From contig NW_015622543.1 in the NCBI RefSeq assembly GCF_000835495.1, positions 3,448,463 through 3,512,462 on the forward strand: 64,000 bases of DNA, written 5' to 3'. The first letter of the stretch is position 1. The number at the start of each line of letters is the position of its first letter. This document shows positions 22,047-33,900 of this stretch, piece by piece. A program made the position numbers and the translations under genes. Below the pieces are notes generated by a model. That model was not told where the DNA came from, ran no database searches, and worked only from the letters and a program-made list of their open reading frames with translations. Source of the DNA: Cladophialophora immunda. Its lineage: Eukaryota; Ascomycota; Eurotiomycetes; Chaetothyriales; Herpotrichiellaceae.

Positions 22047-22146
22047 NNNNNNNNNNNNNNNNNNNNNNNNNNNNNNNNNNNNNNNNNNNNNNNNNNNNNN
22101 NNNNNNNNNNNNNNNNNNNNNNNNNNNNNNNNNNNNNNNNNNNNNN
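22047..22146. other. Assembly gap (100 N) flanked by poly-G
   Basis: Exactly 100 Ns, preceded by 12 G (22035-22046) and followed by 10 G (22147-22156). The round number suggests a placeholder of unknown size, and the G runs suggest the assembly broke at a long G tract. Confidence 0.98.
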
Positions 22147-22260
22147 GGGGGGGGGGTGATGAGACGATAATGTCCATTGCATCAATAGCCTGATCGCGCG
22201 CTACAGACGGTTCGGGATAAACCAGGGCCGCAGGCAGCAAGTAACAACGGCAGGCTATAC

Positions 22261-22315
22261 TATGCTATGCTATGCTATGCATTTGTTTTTGTTTTTTGTT
22301 TTGTTTTGTTTTTTC
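22261..22315. repeat. TATGC microsatellite and T/G-rich tract
   Basis: Four perfect TATGC units (22261-22280) are followed directly by a run made only of T and G up to about 22314, mostly TTTTG units. Confidence 0.9.
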
Positions 22316-23192
22316 GTGTCCACCATATAGATCACTTTGCCTCCACTTCCTTTGCTTTGCTTTCTGATTGCGTGGACATAGACGTGGACGTTCAGTCCCG
22401 TGCAGTGAAGTTCAATGGAATTAAGGCTTTCTGACACGTTGTCCCTTTTTGTGCCCCCCCAGAATACGGCAATTTTCCTTTGATCACTCAAGTATCCCCC
22501 ATCACTCCCCAGTCGTTCGTTGCTTACTCGTGGAAGGTAGAAAAGTTTCGAATGCCCGACAAAGGAAGAAGACTGATCATGCAACTATGAAACGTTGGCG
22601 AAGGTGGATCGGAAGAGGATGGCTTCGGGGGCGAGAAGAGGACAAAGCAAGACTGCGAAAGGCTGCAGCTGTACGACTGAGTGATCCTTCGGAGTGATGC
22701 CAATCGCGGGCATCAAGATGCATTGAATGGGGTCGATTAATGCTGATCAAACGAAATCTGACATTTGAAGTAACGGCGAGCCCGTGGTTGAAGCTTGCGG
22801 ACGAATGCTGAATCTCTGGGACGACGGTCGTCATGGTCGTCCAGTCGAAGAATGCATGCTGGCGTGTGTGTGAATGATGCAATACCAAAGGAAATGAGAC
22901 CCCCATCCGGCGCTCGACACATAAGCATGTATTGAGACTCGGTGGAGATCATATGAGAACATGCCCCTTTCTTCTCTACCCACCCAATCACCTGTGCACC
23001 CCCATGCTGTCTGCTGGTGTCGATGCTGGTGCACGGTGCCCCTTCCCATGCGTCTTTATACCTTTGATCCGGTTTAGTAAAGTTTGTCCGAGTATATAGT
23101 TTCGTCATGCTTGAAGAAGTGATTGAAACAACGGCGGAGACACCAATTTCGAAATGCTGGAAAAGGTGCACCGGGCATGGCGGAAGGACGCT

Positions 23193-24214
23193 CTAGCGGG
23201 TGCCATTAATCGATCGCTCCGGTAAATCTTTTGGCATCACGGGCGGAACGGAAGGCTCCTCTTCATCTTCCATGTCCAATTCCTCGGGGTGTCTGCATTG
23301 TATCAAGATCAGCACGAGTTTAGGACAAGAAAAGGTCATCATGGCAGACAACGACTTACCCAAGCAAATTCTTGATGTCCTTCATCTCATAATGCCTCTT
23401 CCTCTGCTCCTCAAACTGGCGGTGTTTCTCCTTCTCCTCGCGAGTGGGCATGCCGACCTGCTCCTTGAACCCATCTGCATCACTGCCATCACTGACACTA
23501 ACATGCTTTTCTTTACTTGATTCTCGCGACAGATTGTTCGAACCTCGAACAATTCTGTCTTCCTCTGGCGATGCGGCGGTCCCCGGAGACAGCTCTTCTT
23601 CAGGCTCACCGAGCTCCAGACCAGGGATCTCGCTTTCACGGTGTCTTTTGTTCGTCTTCGGGGCTTTTGCCATTTCCACTTCATCGACGTTGACGAAGCG
23701 GGGGTCGATAGCCACATCTTCTTCATCGTCGTCTTCCATCATGGCGTCTCCATATTGATAGGGAGTCTTTGGCTCGGTGATTTTCATGCGTCCGCCTGAT
23801 TCCTGCTCGGCCAAGTAGAGGTTCGCTTCGTCCCACTTCAGCCGCATCTTTTCCGGGTCGTCTTCGTGGTTTGCGGCCAGCGCGGCTGAGTGGCGGCGTG
23901 ACGCGGATGCCCGTCTCGCGGCCGACGACGAGCGGCGGTGACCGGCATTCTGGAGGGTGTTCTGAAGCACAAGTTCTCTCTCTTCCTTTGGATCGAGGGG
24001 CACGTGTGGCGGCAGGTGGAACTCGTCTTTTGACGGCGAGCCTGGATGGCCGCTTGAGGATGAAAAGGATGGATTCTTCAAGATGCCTGCATCAAGCGTA
24101 GGTGATGAGCGTTCGGTATCAAGCCATTCGCGTTGGTAACTCACCTTTAGGTCGAATGTTGCCGGAGCCTGGCTGGTGCAACGGAGGCGGGGAGTGACGG
24201 ACTTCAACTGGCAT
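23193..24214 (-). CDS. GLC8: Protein phosphatase inhibitor 2 / GLC8 homologue
   Basis: Regulator of type-1 protein phosphatase (PP1/Glc7). 298 residues from exons 24214-24145, 24086-23360 and 23292-23193; introns 58 and 67 bp, donors GTGAGT and GTAAGT. The PP1-contact motif KGILKNPSF falls across the first junction. RLKWDEANLYLAEQE, then MKITEPKTPYQYG (with the Thr-Pro that GSK3-type kinases phosphorylate in inhibitor-2), is followed by an acidic stretch and the helix GFKEQVGMPTREEKEKHRQF with HYEMKDIKNLLG. These are the three binding segments of the family. Longer than yeast Glc8 (about 230) because of low-complexity inserts. A 9-bp perfect inverted repeat lies inside exon 2 (23533-23553). 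The start ATG is the first in frame with the KGILK exon. Confidence 0.95.
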
Positions 24215-26475
24215 AGTGACGGAGCTTTTTATGTAGAGTTCAGGGTCCGTATGATGAAGTGCAAACGTGAGGTTCCACGGACTCGGTGTCTTCAAGGTCG
24301 GGCTGCTGTAACGGTAGAGCTGCCAGGTTTGGGGTCGGCAGAGGGGAGGTGGAATCGACCGCAATGAGGACTCGTTCACGATCGGAATTGATGGCGGCGG
24401 AGAGTAACGCGGCCTGGATTCAGGCGAGTGACCGACGAGCAATGCGGGTGAGAATGGATATGGGCCGAAAGAGATACAGAGTTGTGTTTCCTTAGGATCG
24501 GACGATGAGTTATGGTGGTTGCAGTGGAGAAGCAAGACTGGAGATTGAGTCTGTGGGTACGTGCCAGGTAGAAGTAGTTGGAGAAGGCACCCGGCCGGAT
24601 ATCAGTTGCGCGGTGGTCTGGGAAAGGGTGACTAGGACGACGAGATGATAATCATCCTCTGACTCGGCGGGAAACTAATTTGTTGGATGTTGTTGCAGTT
24701 GTGGTGCAAGTCAGTTGGGTGAAGAGAGTAGCATGTGCAGAGAGGAGGGGGGGGGTTGATGGGCAGCAGATGAGAGTTGAGGGATGGGATGTTGGTAGTC
24801 ACGCAGAATTAAGGATGGATCAAATGACGGGGCCTTTGGTGGGGCTGTTGGCGATATCTTGCCTCAGCTGGCCCGATAGTCGACCGTCATTACAAGTTGG
24901 GGGATCCGATAGTCGGGGCTCTTGGCACCCGACGTCACACAGGCAAGCGGCCCGCTGTACCCGTTGCTGCTGGGCTGCGCTGGGGCTGCGCTGGACTGCG
25001 CTGGACTGCGCTCGCTACGTCCGCTACGTCCAACTACTGAATCATCATGCATTCATTGCTTCACGGCTCTTCACCTCACTCTCTGAGATCACTTTCTCCT
25101 CACTCGTTCGTTCCTTTTGCCCCCCCCCCATACAACAATCCTCCGTTGATCCATTCCAATAAGAATGTCACAGGGCCATTTCCGTCGGACGAAGGCCTAC
25201 CATGGCTGCAGCTGGACCGAAGAAAACAACAATCTCTGTCGCCCTGCTGGCCTGGGCTCTTTCTTTTTGCCAGTCTCTTGCATTGGCTTATCTCGTGTCC
25301 TACTCCTTTCGGCGCTCGTGGCCATGGTCACGGTCATGGTCATGCTTTAGCCGCATGAAACCGCAATGAACTCCTCCAGTCAAAGTCATGAACTCACGGT
25401 AAGCTACTGTGCTCGTGACTTGGTATCTGCCCATCTCACCCCCTTGCCTCGGACTTGCATCTGTCCCTTTCCGCTCTTATTTATGGCCCATGCCCTGTCC
25501 TCATCGCCTTGTCTGAAGTACACTCTGTGGGCCTGGGGGTGTTGTGCTCTCTGCTGGAGAAATGATGAACTGACTTGACGCCCCCTTTCATCAAGGCCAT
25601 GGCTGGATCACCCCGTCCTTTCTCCGTGACTTTTTCTTCTCTGCTTAGGCTGAGCTGCATGTCCCCTACTGCTGTGCAACCACCAGCACCCCCGCCACGA
25701 TGCATGTGCCTGAGCTCCTAGAGCTGCTGAAATCTCTGTCCCTCCCCCGGCGCCCCCATGATTCGTCCACGAGGACAATGCGTCCTCCCTGATCGCCTGA
25801 CTTCCTCGCTGAAGCCTTTAAGCAGCATCTCTTACTGGCCAAGTCAAAATGTTGGCGCAATGGACTTTCGGGGCGACCAGGGTATCTCGACTCCTTCTAC
25901 TAGCTCATCATTGCCCCACTGGGTACGGAGGTACATCCAGCATCACCACGGGCTACTGCAATGCCTGTATCGGGCGAAAAACGAGTTGGAGAAGGCGAAG
26001 TGAAAAAAAAAGGGTTTCTACCCAACTGCACAGCTCGTTCGTGCATTTCACCAGTAACTAGCTCACACATGGCAAAACGCATTGCCCATCATCTGTCCAT
26101 CCATTCAACACAGAGAGATGCAAAGCTTCGAAGACCTCCTCCCTGGCCGCCAGGTGTTGATCCGGTCCCGCTGGACGCTCATTCCAATCGAGCCATACCT
26201 GGGTATCCTCCAAACAGAATTTTAACTCGCCAAATTGCAATCTGCCACCCGTAGCACAAGTACACGTGTATCGCTCGAGTTGCTACACTCTCAAAAACGG
26301 TCATGAACGAACAGAATGCCCGAATAGCCAAAACTCCTGTAAAGCCAATTCGCCCGTCGCCAGAGAGTTCCATATCAGTAGTCAAGTCATTCAAGCCACC
26401 CCCATAAAAACAAACGGGTAAGCCTTCTGCTCACCGCCGGGGCAAAGAAGTCGTGATAATAAAAACAGTGTCACC
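24215..26475. other. 2.3 kb intergenic region, GLC8 promoter side
   Basis: No convincing gene. It contains a 9-G run (24747-24755), a 10-C run (25120-25129), a CTGCGCTGG tandem repeat and pyrimidine-rich stretches. Open frames up to 160 codons on the plus strand are low-complexity and have no motif. Confidence 0.6.
24975..25012. repeat. Tandem 10-mer CTGCGCTGG(A/G)
   Basis: Four near-identical units of CTGCGCTGG plus A or G (the last truncated) are followed by two copies of CGCTACGTC. The array is short and purely intergenic. Confidence 0.85.
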
Positions 26476-29400
26476 TCATCGAATTGAACGGCCGGCTTCA
26501 CGCTCTTCCAGTTTGGTTTGGGCCACAGTATCCCCATTTTTAGCAGCCTCCTGCATCCAGTGCAGGGCGAGGCATAGCGCCTGACTGTTACGGCGCCATC
26601 CTTCTTCTTCGTCGTCATCATCTTCTTTCCACCTCATTTCGCGCTTGAAAATCTCCGATGACAACGCGAGCGGGAGACTCACGATCGGAGGGACGTCTGG
26701 GTGGGTGAGATACAGGCTCGCCAACTCTCGTTGTGCAATGGCGTTGCTTTCCTGAGCGCCGATGATCCAGTACTCCATTGCCTTGAGGACCGACGGCTCC
26801 CGGCGGGTGCCACTTGATACGTTCCTCTTGATCGCGTCTTTGGCGACAATTCGATCCGCCACATCGACCATGCCGCGACATACCTCGTCCTTCCATGCCA
26901 ACGCTGCCAGCCCCACGTGCAGGAATGCAGGACCCAGTTCCGTATCGTCCAGTATTTCTGAGGACACGAATGCAGCGATATATTGCAGATCCCGAAAGAT
27001 TGTCTTCGGCCGAAGGACAAAGAGAAGGTCCTTCAGAAATTGGACAGTGGCGCTCTCGCCAGCAGAAGATTCAGTCGCATCTGGCCTTCGAATCTTGCCC
27101 TGGCGCTGTCGACGACGTAGATTTTGTGATAGCACGTTCGGATCAAGGCTTCGCCGTCGTGTCGGGTCCTGGGAATCAACATCTTGCCCCGCCGAGTTGG
27201 CTTTCTGAATGGCTTGTTGATGAGTTCGCTGAAAAGCTTGTGACAAGCATCTGAAATCCCGAATGGCCTTGAGTTTCAGGATGGGATCTGTGTGATCCCT
27301 TACTCGACCGAGAACGTCGTCGAATGCTGTCAAGTAGGGAAAGCTCCCTGTGCTCAACTCCCCATTGCCAATGGTAAGTAGTTTTTCCAGTGAGCCTGGG
27401 GCAACGGTTGCGTTGTGTCTGGTCGGTGAGCGTGGCAGCGGTGCTACACTCTGACTTCGCCCCTTCTGTTTCCTCGTGCTTCCTGGATGGGAGGTTTTCG
27501 TGGAGCTTCCAGTTCTTGATTGAGGAGGGAGCAGCTGAGCCAGGACGGTACGCTGCATTAAGCGGTCAACAATCGCTGGGGTCTGCCACGCTGCGTTCAT
27601 CCATGTATCACTTTCACTTCCACAGCTCCAAACCGGGCATCCAAGATCCGATAGCAACAACGAGATCAGGTCTTGTCGCAGGCTCTCCAGGAAGCTGGCC
27701 TTTTCTTGACCACGGTCAATGGGTCGGTTCAATGCGCTGTCTTCGAATGTCGAGGCTGGCCTGGACTGTACAGAGGCTGAGGTGACTGACCTGGAGTTCG
27801 ATTGAGCGGGTGACCAGATGCTGCTCTCCAGAGTTGTGGAAGTGGTAGCTCGTCCAGGGGAGCTAATGAAGGACGCCATGTCACTGCCCAGGCTGTCTTT
27901 TCCAAGTCTGCTTGAACCGCCGTAGATCGAGGTTCTTGAGCCTAAGAAGGCAGCGCGTATTGGGAAAGAAGTGGATGAAAGTGGTTCGCTCATCACACTC
28001 GGGGGCCTGGTGCTCGGGAGTCCTCCAAAGACCGCATGGATGTCGTACAGAGATTTCTCCCTCGCAAAGAGTTCGCTGGACCAAAGGACAGGGCTGTCGG
28101 CCAAGGTCTCTCCGACCAATCTCCGGGTGACTAGCTTGACCTCCATGCAGAATCGATGAATTCTCTCTTCGCCCCGACAGAAGTTTTCCACGTGATTCCG
28201 CTCAAGCCACTTTCTTGTCTTCTCGATCTGTGGATCTGATAGCTTCCGAGGTCCACCATGTTCCACTGATGCTTTTAGGATCGTGATGGTGTCAATTCTC
28301 GGCTGATCAAAAACCGAAGATGCGGACGTTGCAGATGTGCCCGGTCGACTCATTTCTAGTAAGCTGTTTGGTTCCTGAGCAGACGCGAATCTCTGAATAG
28401 GCGGCAGTGCCATGTTGTTCAGCGCGACCGCGATATTCCTGGCATTGTCGTAGACATTCGAGGTCAGCACATGGCTCTCGTACCACAGCTTGAGTCGAAG
28501 TTTATCAAGCCAACCTGCAGCTTTAGATAGATCTTCTCTTGTAAGAGCATATGATGCTGCCAGTTCTGCCACTTCCTGCTCCACCTGTAAACATTCATTC
28601 TCAAGCTCTTGTCGACACCCCATCAGTTTGTGGGTTAATGGCCCGAGCACCTTCGTATCATCACCCGTTAGAACAGTTAGTGGGTAACAGTTCCGCAGAT
28701 ATTTGAGCGCATCATGCCAGTACATAGAGGTAATGCTGTCAGTCTTTATGTGAGACATATTCGCCTGAGCGGCGAACATCTCGGCGAGGCTGAGATTGTC
28801 AACTCCTTTAGTTGGTATCTGATCGGCGGATTGTCGGTTATGCAGGGTTGTTGGCCGGTCTGCCAGGCGAAGCGCGGCACTTTCTGCTGGATCAAGTTCA
28901 CCCAGACCGTCTATAGTCGCCGACTTCTCCATCAACAATCCAGTCGATGCTATCGATATCTTCCCTGTCTCTGAGACTAATAGCAGAGTCCAATTTTCTT
29001 GGCGTGGGTGAACGTTCTTCGACGAATGGCCAGGCTCGATGACATCCAGTATACGTCTGCACAGTCGTTCAAACTTCGGACTGGCTCGAGAATACTGCAT
29101 ATTGAACGTCGTTTGTGAGGAGCTCAAGAATGGCCCAAAAGGACTCGAGGTATGAAGGACCTGGGGTCTCAGTTTCTCCAGCAGATGAGCAAGGTCTGCT
29201 GCGCAGATCGAGATGTAGGGCGAGTCGGTCGGTTCGACGATGGTTCTCGAAGGCGGGTCTGGTCGATAGGGATTGGAACAGTGGATATCTGCCGAGATTC
29301 GGCTTATAATACCGTTTACACAATTTTGAACATCTTGGTCGACCTGTTGTGCGGTTCTGAAAGAAAGATTAGTGTATTTCCATTTGGCACAGAATGTGGA

Positions 29401-30950
29401 ACTTTACATTGGGCTGAAAGTCTCGGTGGCACGGGCAACCGCTCGATCCCAGAGCTTGTGAAGCAGATGGAACCTAGCCCTGCTATTGATATGGAATTGG
29501 AGGAGCATTTTTTCATCCTGATCCATCGTTAGCTGAGAGAATAGGAAGCTCACGACCACAGTACCTCTGGAAAGGAGATGGCAATGCGCAGGAAATCTTG
29601 CAAAAACCACCTGAAGAAGAAATGGCCCCGAAATGCGCTCTGGCTCTCCACGGTGGGAAGTTTCCCAATAATCGCCCGACCCAAGTACAGCGCGCCCGCA
29701 GGTATACCTCCATCGCAGCACAAGATCTGGAAAAGTTCCTTGACTTCTGCATCAAAGAATGCTTGGGCTTGAGGAGTGTTCGATGGATCGAAAGGCCCGA
29801 GATCCGTCCTAGGAGCCGCAGCCGCGCTTTCCAGAGAATTATATAGGAACGCACCTCGCTGTAAACTGCCCATCAAGAATATTTCCAAGCGGTCTTTGAT
29901 CTGCCATTCGTATAAGTGTGCGAATGCTGATAGGACTTCGCCAATGATCGCATCGAATGTCGGCATAGATTCTAGCATCAAACTCGCGCAAATCGTCGAC
30001 CATGTATAAAGTCGTAAGTTGCTTTCCTTGTTCAGAACATCTTGCGTAGAACCGTAAATGTTGTGGACAAGGAAAGACAAAGGATTCGACCGTTCAAAAG
30101 ATGATGCATAGTCTTCGAGCTCCTTGGAATAGGCTTTGCTCCGTATCAATTGTGTGTCGTCCTCAAAGTCTTTAAAATTAGATCTAGCCCGCCTGCGCTG
30201 CGACTCGCGGCCGCGATTTTGCGATAGTGATACGAGGACCGACTCGGGGAGCTTCTTGAACTTGGGTGATGTTGAGAGACCCTTAACCTGTTCGGGGTTC
30301 ATTGCCTTGAACCTCTCGACAAGAAACCGGGGATTGCTCCGCAAGGTTTGTACGAGTTCGAGACAGTCCTCCTGGATGGCAGGTGACAACCTAGCGAAAA
30401 AGGAATCCTGCACAGACGATTTTGATGCCATTGTAGAGGTAGAATCAAGGGCGTGGATTTCATGATTCCACTGAGAATGACAGCGGGCGGCCAGATCTTG
30501 CATGTGTTGATGTACTCGGGTGAAACCACTGGGATCCGACTGTTGAGAGATCTGAACCAGGCCATCATGCACCCAGGAACCCACACGCTGTAGACGGCCA
30601 GAAAGAGCGATAGCATTTCGTAGGCGGTCTCGTTGGTGGTAGAGCATTCGCTTACGGTACTCATGGTGTCGATGTAAGCGAAGTTGTTTTGCGAAGTCCT
30701 CGAAATGCACACGCATATGGGCAAAGGGGATCTCTCGACCCCGTGAGCCGAATGACGGCCTTCCACCGTCTCCATTGTCTCTTGAAACGCTGGGCGCTCT
30801 TGAAATAACCCTTAACATCGATGCGGCATTGTTCTGCTCCTGGAGGCGCCTAGAAGGGAGGACATGGTTGGAAGGAGCTCTCTGCGTGGAAGAGCTGCCG
30901 AAGAGCGGAGAACCCGTCGAGGTAGGTTCTGGAGGTTCGGTTCTAGACAT
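26476..30950 (-). CDS. Very large conserved fungal protein with Sel1-like C-terminal repeats
   Basis: About 1458 residues from exons 30950-29565, 29517-29408 and 29356-26476; introns 47 bp (with a good CTAAC branch site) and 51 bp. I do not recognise a named orthologue. Visible features: a Ser/Pro-rich start; a basic helical segment (VHFEDFAKQLRLHRHHEYRK); a mostly alpha-helical region, about 300-520, with GHFFFRWFLQDFLRIAISFP and LLQFHINSRARFHLLHKLWD; long Ser-rich linkers; and a C-terminal helical repeat part (YWIIGAQESNAIAQRELASL, ALHWMQEAAKNGDTVAQTKL) typical of Sel1-like repeats. FFRWFL followed by aliphatic residues is faintly like the RasGAP core, but I cannot support that call. The start is uncertain: the frame is open without ATG to about 31079, and an upstream exon with GTAAGG donor near 31110 does not keep the frame. 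The stop at 26476 is clear. Confidence 0.8.
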
Positions 30951-33900
30951 AGGTTCGGCATGGTCTTGAGCATTGTTATCGGGTGCTTGGAATGGCAAAC
31001 GAGAAGGAACCACTGTCGCCAGACGAGGTGAGCTGGTTGAACTGCGGTCGGAATTTGGAGAGAGAAGCGTGGTGACCAACCTTGAGCGTGCTGGGCCCAG
31101 CCCTTACCCTGGGCTTGGGCTTGACCTTCCACGACACCAGAAACCCCAGGTAGTTCTGTCATACGCTGGCCAATTCCATTACAGCGGAAGGCGCAGGCCG
31201 ACGGCAGCAGGAACAGCGAATGCTGGGGCTACGGCGGGAAGCGGCGTAGAGAGCAAAGTGAGTGATCTTCGCAAAGCAGGGCGAGGTGAGGCGTGGGAGT
31301 GAGTGGGAGCGGGATTCCGTCTTTGGTCGGAGGGTGAGTCGAGGATCGACTTGTGACTCGCAATGGCAGCGTGTGATGTGATGTGATGTGATTCGATTCA
31401 GCGGTCAGGCGTCGCCGCAGAGAGGATTGTCCGAACGATGGGAGAATTCCTCCTCTTCTGCTTCTTCTTCCTCCACCACCTCGTCCAAGGTTGGCTCTCT
31501 CGTTGTGATGGTTCGTGGCTGGAGTGGCGGAGGGGCGTGGTTTGATGACCCAATGCAGGGTGCCAAAGGTACAACGTACCGCAGAGAGACCAAGGTCCCA
31601 AGGTCCCAAGGACAACAGTCACCGCAGGGCGATAATGCGGGGGAGTTCTTCGGTCGCTCGCTTGCCAGTACAGTACCCAACTCGCCAATACGGGCACCTT
31701 GAAATATCCAGCAGTCTCAATCACCTGCAACGCGAGGTCTGGACGCAACGATCCACGAAAAGACCATGAAAGCCACAAGACATTCTCACTATGGCGCATC
31801 AATCCATCAGGGCAGACTTTTGGGGGTCTTTTTGATCGACGACCAACGACTACGACTAGAGGGAACCAGAGAACAACGCACACAATTTCTCAGAGTACAG
31901 CACAACACTGCAACATGAGGGATGACTTGCAGGCCCTGACGACGTTGCCAACGAATGCATATCCAGCTGCATTAGTCCAGACTAACCAGGCTGCTTGACA
32001 TAAGCTCAACGCCCTCTCGAGCCACTCGCTGCCCCTCAATATGCTTCTTCTAAAGCTCAAAGATGCGCTCCGGGCCGATGGTACTAGAGAACATCTCGCC
32101 AAACCAGCGGTCGCGCAAGAAGGAGACGCCGTGGTCCACGCTTCTCCCCCGGGTTTCCAACGATGTGGCGACAGCGCAACAGCCGTGAGCGAGAGGTGTG
32201 GCGAGAACAAGAGATGGGAACTGGCACAGCTTCATCTGTACTCCGTACCCATTCACCTCAGCCTCTGCCACCCTTACCTAGTGAAGTGGCTGAAAAGGCG
32301 GCCAATGTGCCACGGGTTCATAGACGCGCATGGTCGCCGCGACAGTAGTACACCGATACTTTGGACGGAGTCTACATCTGAGGGATAAAGTACCCTAGTC
32401 CATTTGCCAGCAGAAAAAGGTCCGACGACCCATCACTACTCGCAGGGGACTTTTCGATGCACTCTAAGTGGTGCTGCCTCCATGCTGCAGGACATGACCT
32501 TTTTTCGTTTGTCCTCCCATCGACCTCGCAGAATTGGCCACGTCAAGCCTTGGGATAACGATGACTGGACCGCAAACGAGCTGCTAAGATGCTAACCGAT
32601 CTTGAACCCGAAGATCCTTCCGCCATGTGTCGCTGTGCAGGCTCACCGACCGAGCCACTTGGATGCAGCCCCCCTGCAATGCCCCACGGCCCACGGATGA
32701 TGCGCTGGCACTGCATGCTGCCTCTCTAAAGTCCTATCCTGTTCTGCCCACTCACTTTTGAAACTTCGTTTTAGAAACACTGGTGTGTCCGTTCCAGGTA
32801 CCGATCTCCGACCCCGAGTCGCTCGCCACTGTTTGATGGTATTGGCGGTTCAGCTGGGGAGATGGACCAAAGTCTGGGTTTCTTGGGCTCGTCTCGTCTC
32901 GACCATCGATTGTTTCAGATACGGTGCCGCCCACGGCTCAGCTGGACTGACACAAAACTGCTTACCATTGAAAAGATCCTCATACTGTGCCCAAGTGGTA
33001 TATTCGATAAAATTGTCTTTTGGGCGATGAATTTTTGAGACTCCACTTTGCGGTGACGGAAGGAATGGTGGGTGAGGGAAGACGGGGTGTATGCCATAAG
33101 ACTCTGCTGACACCTTGTCTCAGACACGCCGAATAAAGTCCCCATATCTCGTACGTTGACACCCAACGATTGATCATTTTGGAGATTCTCCAAACAGTTT
33201 CTGGTTAAATGTGCTTCGACCTTTCCCAGCAGCCGTGAGCAGGACAAAGGCGATGACAGCACGATTGTGCAACAAGCCAACTTGGCCGATGCTGCCCGTG
33301 GCCTCCCCAGCGTCTTGAGAGAGATCGAGTCGGCTGCAACCTGGCACGATCGCGGTTGGTGAGACGGGCCTTGAAATGTCAGTTGGCGAGGCATCACTTG
33401 CGTCGGGAATCTGGTCACTATCCCAGGTTGCTGGATATGCCACGATCCAAGTCGCTGCAATGGCACCTCACACTATCGAAGTGGTGGACATGGCAAACAT
33501 GCCATTGATCTGCTGCTGGACAACCGTTGGAACGGGAAGAAGGTAAATTCGAACCAATCCTTCAATGGAAGTGGCCGTCAGTATATGATCGCACCATTTG
33601 TTTACGGACACGCCCGGGAACCTGCCGTGTCATGAGACTGCACTTCTTGTGCAAATGCTAGCTGACCCATAACTGAAGGCTGTCCCGGATCTGATAGGAA
33701 TGGCAGCCCGCTGGGTAGCGAACCCTACACAGTAGGTGATTTTGACGCTGCCAACGCTGCATGCAAGCTGTAAGTGAGGATCAATTGGAGTCAGTGAACG
33801 GCAAGATGTATATTCCCCAACGACATCACGGGCGCAGGTTAATGTCAATAGTTGCAACGGTAAATTACACCAGAAGATACTCTCCTGATCTGCTGATTCG

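Larger units (their letters stand above)
21570..23192. other. Convergent intergenic region containing the assembly gap
   Basis: 3' flanks of the Crb2-type and GLC8 genes, with a 100-N gap, G runs and a T/G-rich simple tract. Open frames on both strands lack motifs. True length is unknown because of the gap. Confidence 0.7.

Noticed and set aside
29250..29900. RasGAP-like core in the giant protein
   Set aside because: Only a faint FFRWFL-type resemblance; key arginine-finger and FLR motifs are not visible, so not claimed as a domain.
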